DNA from: Candidatus Methylomirabilota bacterium | GTDB taxonomy: Bacteria > Methylomirabilota > Methylomirabilia > Rokubacteriales > CSP1-6 | Length of the DNA: 37,829 bases | Direction: 5' to 3' | NCBI GenBank assembly: GCA_035315345.1 | Contig: DATFYA010000167.1 | Location: 1 to 37,829, forward strand | Shown: in pieces, positions 33,528-37,829 of the stretch | How the letters are laid out: the number at the start of each line of letters is the position of its first letter | Position numbering within the stretch: position 1 is the stretch's first letter | Notes under the pieces: generated by a model | The model's database searches: none | What the model was told of the DNA's origin: nothing | Seen by the model: only the letters and a program-made list of their open reading frames with translations | Program-made: the position numbers and the translations under genes

Positions 33528-36500
33528 CGGCACGCTACGCCCAGCGGGGTCGGCCACCTCAAAGTGAGCAGCGGCGCGGCTTCGCCGGGCTCGTCCGCGG
33601 CGGTGCGCTCGCTGGCCGTCCAGCCTTCGAGCACCAGCGGACTCGCGAGGAGCGCGTCCGGCTCCGGCGGCACGCCCTCGCGGCCGGCCACCACCAAGCT
33701 GCTCGTCTTGCCCTCGGCGAGCCGGGCGGCGCAGGAGGCGCGCAGGAGGGCGGTCGCCTCGAGAACGTCCGCGGGCAACTGCACCAGCGCGCTGTTCAGG
33801 TCGGTGAACTGTGCCTGGACAGCGATGGTGCCCGGCGCGCTGAGCGCCGAGGACGCGCTGATGATGCTGCTGCTCGTCAAGAACGTGTCCGCGAAAATCT
33901 GGATGTTGCCGCCGGGCCCCCCGAAGGCGTCGGCGCGAATCTGCCCGTCGGACGCGACCAGGAAGGTCAGTGGATGGGCCTCCGACCCCAGCGTGATGTT
34001 GCCGCCCTGGCCGAGGCCACTCTGGACGCTGGTGGTGATTTCGCTGTCGAAGAGGCGCAGGGTAGAGCCGGTGCTGGTGATCGAGATGTTGCCTCCGTCG
34101 GCCAGGAGCGATGTGGTCGTGATGGCGCTGCTGCCATCCATGAAGAGCTTGCTGCCGAAGACCAGGTTGATGCTGCCCGCGAGCGCCTCGGCACTGCCGG
34201 TGCTGTTCGCCGAGATCTTCGACGCGCCGGCAAGATTCACGTCTCCCGCCGTGATGTTGATATCGCCGCCGGGGCCGGTCCCGCTGGCGTTGGACAGTAG
34301 GCTGGCTCCGCCGTCGAGCGACAGCGAGCCCGCGTTGACGGCGATCGTTCCCGCTCGTCCCGCCGCGGATGACGACGCCGAGATCTGCCCCTGGTTGGCG
34401 AGGCTCACGCTCGCACCCGAGACCGCGATCTGACCGGCGTCCCCCGTGCTCGTGGCGGTGCTGAAGAGCCCTGTGCCGGGGCCCGAAACCGAGGTGCTGC
34501 CCGCGGTCACCGCGACACTGCCCCCACGACCGGCTGCGCCGGTGCTGCTGTCGAGCCGCGCCCCGGTGCCAAGGGTCAGGGTGCCCGCCTTCACCTGGAT
34601 GTCCCCGGCGGCGCCGGTGCCTGAGGTCGTGGAGAAGAGCCCGGCTCCGCCGGCGACGGATAGGGCGCCGCCGGTCGTATCGACGCTCACCGTTCCTCCC
34701 AGGCCGGCGCCCGTCGTGCTGCTGTCGATCCGCGCCGCATTGACGAGGCCCACGGTCGGGGCGGCGACCGTGATGAGGCCGGCATTCCCGGTGCCGCTGG
34801 CCGTGCTGAAGAGCCCGCTCCCCGGGCCCGAGATCGAGACGTTCCCCGCATTCATTACGATGCTGCCGCCGAGGCCATCCGCCGCGGTGCTGCTGTTGAG
34901 CTGCGCCCCGCCGTCGAGCGCCACCGTGCCCCCGCTGAGCTGAATGCTGCCGGCCGCGCCGGCGTTGGTGGTGGCCACGGACATCGTCCCACCCTGGGTC
35001 ATCGCCACCATCGGGCTCGAGGCGACGATGGAGCCGGCGGCGCCAGTTCCCTCCGCGGTGGAGAAGAGCCCGGCGCCCCCGCTGAGGGACAGGGACGTGG
35101 ATGCGTTGACCGCGATCGTTCCCCCTGGCCCGGCGCCTGTCGTGCTGCTGTCGATCCGGCCCGTGTCGGCCAGGTTCACCGTCCCGGCTGCGACCGCGAT
35201 CTGGCCTGCCGCTCCGACACCGCGCGTCGTGCTGAAGATTCCGCTGCGGAGGTCCTGGATGTTGCTCACCGGCACGCCGCTGGCGGATTGCCCCGAGGCA
35301 AACACATCGTTCGCCGTGATCTGGATGCTGCCGCCCGCGCCGGTTGCGTCTTGCGCGCTGCTCGCGACGATCTGCCCACCCCCGGTCAGGTTCAGGCTGC
35401 CGACGTTGGCGACGATGTTGCCGGCGTTGCCTTCCTGGATCGTGCTGGTCTGGATGAGGCCGTTGTCGATGGTGAGGCTCTGAGCCGAGATCGTCACATT
35501 GCCGACACTGTTGGTGAAGGCCTGACTCAGGATGGCCCCGCCATTCTGGAGGATGGCGTTCGTCGCGGTGACCGCAATGTTGCCGGCCACGTCGCGGGTT
35601 GTGCCGTTCTGGATGACGCCGAAGTCAGCAACGGTGAGGGTGCCGGCATTCAACGTGATGTTTCCGGCGGGAGCGACGTTGGGTGAGCTGGCATCACCTC
35701 CGCTGCGAATGGCGCTACCGGCGCCGGAGATCAAGGCCGAGCCGGTCGCGGTCACGGAGACATCGCCTCCTCGGCCCTGGAACGCGGTGCTGCTGATCGA
35801 CGCGCCGCCCGTCAAGCTAAGATCTCCGACGCTGATCGCCACCGTTCCTCCAGGCGCCGGACCGAAGGCTGTGCTCCCGACACTCGCGAGATCACCGAGG
35901 GTGAGTGACTGGGCCGAGATGCTCACCGCACCGCCGTTCGCCGTCGGCTCGCTCGAAAGTCCCAAGGTCACGATCCCGCTACTCTCGCCCGTGATCGTGA
36001 TGGGGCCAGTGGCCTTGATGTCGATGTCGCCTGCGGCCCCGGCGGGAGGCACGAACGCCGATGCCGTGCTCCCGATTCGTGCGCCGCCTTCGAGCGTCAG
36101 CTGCCCCACACCGATGGAGATGTCGGCGCCGCGTCCGCCGCCCTGGGTCTCGCTGTTGATGGACGCGAACTCCCGCATGTTCAAGTTACTGGCCTGGACC
36201 TGCACCGCGCCCGCGTCCCCCGACATGGTGGCCGTCGACTGGAGTGCGGACCCGCCGTCCATCACGACGTCACCGCTGGCCTCGAGCCGGATCGCCACGC
36301 CGGGGCTACTGCTCCCCTGGTTGAAGTTGGTGACGGTGGTGCCGCCGGTCAGGACGAGTTGTCCGCCCCGGATGACCACAGTCCCCGATGTGGTGCCGAA
36401 GACATTGCCGAGGTCGTCGAACGTCCCTGCCCCGCTGGCGTCGATGCCCACGGTCGAGAGCTTCACGTCGCCTCCGCGGATCAGAACCGAGCCGCCGTCG

Positions 36501-37366
36501 ACGCCGACGAAATTGCCGAGACCGTCGAAGCCCGCAGTCCCGGTGGTCAAGATCGACGAGTTCGAGAGCTGGATCGGCCCGAGCGCGGCGAAGGCGCCCT
36601 CGAGCCCGTTCACCGTGGCCTCACCAGCCGACGCGAAGCTGCCGATCTGGACTCGACCCCCGGGAGCGGACAGGATGGCGGAGTCGATCTGCACGCCGCC
36701 GCCGACCACGGACAGTGTCGCCCGCTCGGGTACTTGCAGAGTGCCCGGCTGCAGAGTGCCCGGGTCCTGGAGCTGGATCGAGATCGAGCCCTGAGATGGG
36801 CCCAGGAAGCCGAACGCGGCCGGTGCCGCAACCGAGAGGACGCTCGGCTGTCCGTTCGGACACGCGCCCACGCAAAAGACGCTCTTGGCTGGATCTCCGA
36901 AGCGCAGGTAGTCCGCCGTGCTGACGTGGAAGGAGCCGCTCACGTTCAGCGCCGCCCCGGGCCCGAACACCCAGCCGGCCGGGTTCAGCAGGAAGAGGTT
37001 GGCGCCCGGAAAATTCGTGGTCTGGATCGTCCCCTGGATCGCCGACACCTGGCCTCCGGTGACGCGACCCAGGATGTTCGCAACGCCGGCCCCGGTCGTG
37101 TTGCTGAAGTTGGCGATGTCCCCGGTACCGACGCTGAAGAGACCGAAGCTGTGGAACAGATTGCCGCCGGCGCGCGTGCCCCCGGTGATGTCGAACGAGT
37201 TGCCGACCTGGTTGACTGCGGTACCCAGGGCCCCCGCTCCAGGGGTCGGCGTGATCGCAGTCTGGCCGTGGGCGGCCGTGGCGTGGAGAACGACCACCGC
37301 CACGGCCAGTGCCCAGGCCAGCAGAGAGGGCAGGGGGAAGGGCAGTCCCCCCCTCCCTGACCTCAT
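33524..37366 (-). CDS. Haemagglutinin-like TPS exoprotein (TpsA)
   Basis: A 1280-residue secreted beta-helix adhesin-like protein. Signal peptide (SLLAWALAVAVVVLHATAAHG), TPS domain at about 35-250 with GGNLFHSFGLFSV (68-79) and the secretion motif NLFLLNPAGWVFG (123-135), plus SFHVSTADYLRFGD. The body is Gly/Ser/Thr-rich beta-helix repeats, including 57-58-residue tandem units (GLFSTASGTG..., ARIDSSTTGAG). The C-terminus carries LRASCAARLAEGKTSSLVVA and GREGVPPEPDALLASPL, which matches a conserved cyanobacterial-type tail (Cys..., G-R-G-G-L-P-P-N-P). I start at the ATG at 37366, at the signal peptide, 16 nt after the upstream stop; Shine-Dalgarno is weak. Partner of the FhaC pore just downstream. 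Confidence 0.93.
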   Translation of the reverse strand: MRSGRGGLPFPLPSLLAWALAVAVVVLHATAAHGQTAITPTPGAGALGTAVNQVGNSFDITGGTRAGGNLFHSFGLFSVGTGDIANFSNTTGAGVANILGRVTGGQVSAIQGTIQTTNFPGANLFLLNPAGWVFGPGAALNVSGSFHVSTADYLRFGDPAKSVFCVGACPNGQPSVLSVAAPAAFGFLGPSQGSISIQLQDPGTLQPGTLQVPERATLSVVGGGVQIDSAILSAPGGRVQIGSFASAGEATVNGLEGAFAALGPIQLSNSSILTTGTAGFDGLGNFVGVDGGSVLIRGGDVKLSTVGIDASGAGTFDDLGNVFGTTSGTVVIRGGQLVLTGGTTVTNFNQGSSSPGVAIRLEASGDVVMDGGSALQSTATMSGDAGAVQVQASNLNMREFASINSETQGGGRGADISIGVGQLTLEGGARIGSTASAFVPPAGAAGDIDIKATGPITITGESSGIVTLGLSSEPTANGGAVSISAQSLTLGDLASVGSTAFGPAPGGTVAISVGDLSLTGGASISSTAFQGRGGDVSVTATGSALISGAGSAIRSGGDASSPNVAPAGNITLNAGTLTVADFGVIQNGTTRDVAGNIAVTATNAILQNGGAILSQAFTNSVGNVTISAQSLTIDNGLIQTSTIQEGNAGNIVANVGSLNLTGGGQIVASSAQDATGAGGSIQITANDVFASGQSASGVPVSNIQDLRSGIFSTTRGVGAAGQIAVAAGTVNLADTGRIDSSTTGAGPGGTIAVNASTSLSLSGGAGLFSTAEGTGAAGSIVASSPMVAMTQGGTMSVATTNAGAAGSIQLSGGTVALDGGAQLNSSTAADGLGGSIVMNAGNVSISGPGSGLFSTASGTGNAGLITVAAPTVGLVNAARIDSSTTGAGLGGTVSVDTTGGALSVAGGAGLFSTTSGTGAAGDIQVKAGTLTLGTGARLDSSTGAAGRGGSVAVTAGSTSVSGPGTGLFSTATSTGDAGQIAVSGASVSLANQGQISASSSAAGRAGTIAVNAGSLSLDGGASLLSNASGTGPGGDINITAGDVNLAGASKISANSTGSAEALAGSINLVFGSKLFMDGSSAITTTSLLADGGNISITSTGSTLRLFDSEITTSVQSGLGQGGNITLGSEAHPLTFLVASDGQIRADAFGGPGGNIQIFADTFLTSSSIISASSALSAPGTIAVQAQFTDLNSALVQLPADVLEATALLRASCAARLAEGKTSSLVVAGREGVPPEPDALLASPLVLEGWTASERTAADEPGEAAPLLTLRWPTPLGVACR
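34270..35250. repeat. Tandem repeats within exoprotein gene
   Basis: Units of about 171-174 bp encode G(L/I)FST...GTG.AG....ARIDSSTTGAG.GG blocks. Unit starts on the plus-strand sequence are near 34461, 34632, 34806, 35061 and 35231, with one 255-bp interval. The segment CGTCGTGCTGCTGTCGATCC appears almost unchanged in two units (near 34707 and 35138), so repeats are recent or homogenised. Confidence 0.75.
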
Positions 37367-37382
37367 AGGCGTCTGGGCGTCA

Positions 37383-37829
37383 CTAGCACCCCGGACTCGT
37401 ACCGAACCCGACGGGCGCGTCGAACTGCACGGGCCCAAAGCCCGGTAAGATATTCGTCCCGCTCAGTGTCGCCATGGTGTCGCTGCACATGATTCCAGTT
37501 TCCTGGTTGGCAAACGTGGCCTTCAGGTCCATGACACCATCATTGTTGACGTCTTTCAGCTGCACGCTCTTGGGCTGAGCCAAGGCTGGCCCGAATCGCA
37601 GGCTGCCTTGATCGACCGTCTCACACGGGAATGCGCCCGCTCCGGTCGTCGGGGTGCCCAGGTTGCAGATCAGGTTGACCGCCAGGAACCCATTGTCGTT
37701 GATATTGATCACGGGATTCGGCGTGTTCTGCTGCAACGTCGCGGCCGCCGACAGCGCAGCCAGGACGGCTTCCGGGAACACGTCGGGATCGCAACCCGGT
37801 GCGGGATTCCTCGGACATCCGCCGGCGGC
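37383..37829 (-). CDS. EF-hand-like calcium-loop protein, 5' end beyond window
   Basis: The C-terminal 148 codons of a protein whose start lies past the window edge; the frame is open to base 37829. Seen: CPRNPAPGCDPDVFPEAVL, several cysteines (IMCSDT, the terminal SPGC), and the loop VQLKDVNNDGVMDLKATF, whose D-x-N-x-D-G-x-x-D fits a dockerin or EF-hand-like calcium site of the VNGDG type found in extracellular bacterial repeat proteins. After it comes FANQETGIMC, a sequence that in related proteins follows the same loop. It stops 16 nt before the TPS exoprotein start, so it is probably in the same operon and secreted. Confidence 0.8.
   Translation of the reverse strand, partial: AAGGCPRNPAPGCDPDVFPEAVLAALSAAATLQQNTPNPVININDNGFLAVNLICNLGTPTTGAGAFPCETVDQGSLRFGPALAQPKSVQLKDVNNDGVMDLKATFANQETGIMCSDTMATLSGTNILPGFGPVQFDAPVGFGTSPGC

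Noticed and set aside
34270-35250. Regular spacing that might suggest a CRISPR array
   Set aside because: The period is about 171 bp, a multiple of 3, inside a reading frame; no short identical repeats with unique spacers.
34446-36794. Plus-strand Pro/Ala/Thr-rich open frames opposite the exoprotein
   Set aside because: They are the antisense reading of Gly/Ser repeats and have no export or domain signal.

Overview
The window is very GC-rich (about 70 % by eye), almost fully coding, and comes from a Gram-negative bacterium: it encodes an outer-membrane two-partner secretion pore, several Sec signal peptides and periplasmic-type proteins. The gene mix (LLM-class flavin oxidoreductase, TauD-type dioxygenase, 3-hydroxyisobutyrate-dehydrogenase-like protein, Asp/Glu-racemase-fold protein, GYD protein, a 58-residue conserved protein) resembles uncultivated soil lineages such as Candidatus Rokubacteria/Methylomirabilota. 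That placement is inference; no rRNA or tRNA gene is visible. No gene-free stretch exceeds about 210 bases.

Layout. 71-4765 (minus): an LLM oxidoreductase, an alpha/beta hydrolase and a PspC-domain peptide, then malic enzyme, a DUF1330 protein and a cupin. 4870-9196 (plus): a HEAT-repeat protein and an HD-GYP protein that share an N-terminal domain, followed by an Asp/Glu-racemase-fold protein without the usual catalytic cysteines. 9159-12320 (minus): O6-alkylguanine-DNA alkyltransferase, a DinB-fold protein with an in-frame membrane/coiled-coil extension, and a HAD phosphatase fused to a P-loop ATPase. 12458-14386 (plus): alanine dehydrogenase and a lipase. 14383-17826 (minus): a very large membrane patatin. 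17936-19575 (plus): a START-like protein and a TauD dioxygenase. 19584-23300 (minus): a 58-aa protein, an esterase-like hydrolase, a 3-hydroxyisobutyrate-dehydrogenase-like protein, a zinc-ribbon membrane protein and an SDR. 23388-24275 (plus): an aldose 1-epimerase. 24298-25573 (minus): a GYD protein and a cytidylate-kinase-like/BON fusion.

The most notable part is 25757-37829. A plus-strand operon encodes a secreted TPR-CHAT (caspase-like) protease, a CHASE2-class III nucleotide cyclase and two DUF928 proteins. It converges on a minus-strand operon encoding a calcium-loop protein (cut by the window edge), a haemagglutinin-like TPS exoprotein and its FhaC/ShlB pore. Stop/start overlaps couple CHAT to cyclase, cyclase to the first DUF928 gene, and exoprotein to pore, and a strong hairpin separates the two operons. 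I infer a surface-adhesin export module paired with a periplasmic protease and an envelope-sensing cyclase. Similar neighbourhoods occur, from memory, in cyanobacteria, but I know of no defined joint function.

Other observations include a palindromic dispersed repeat translated inside a hydrolase gene, a patatin whose Ser-Asp dyad is split by a multi-TM insertion, and operator-like palindromes at several divergent promoters.
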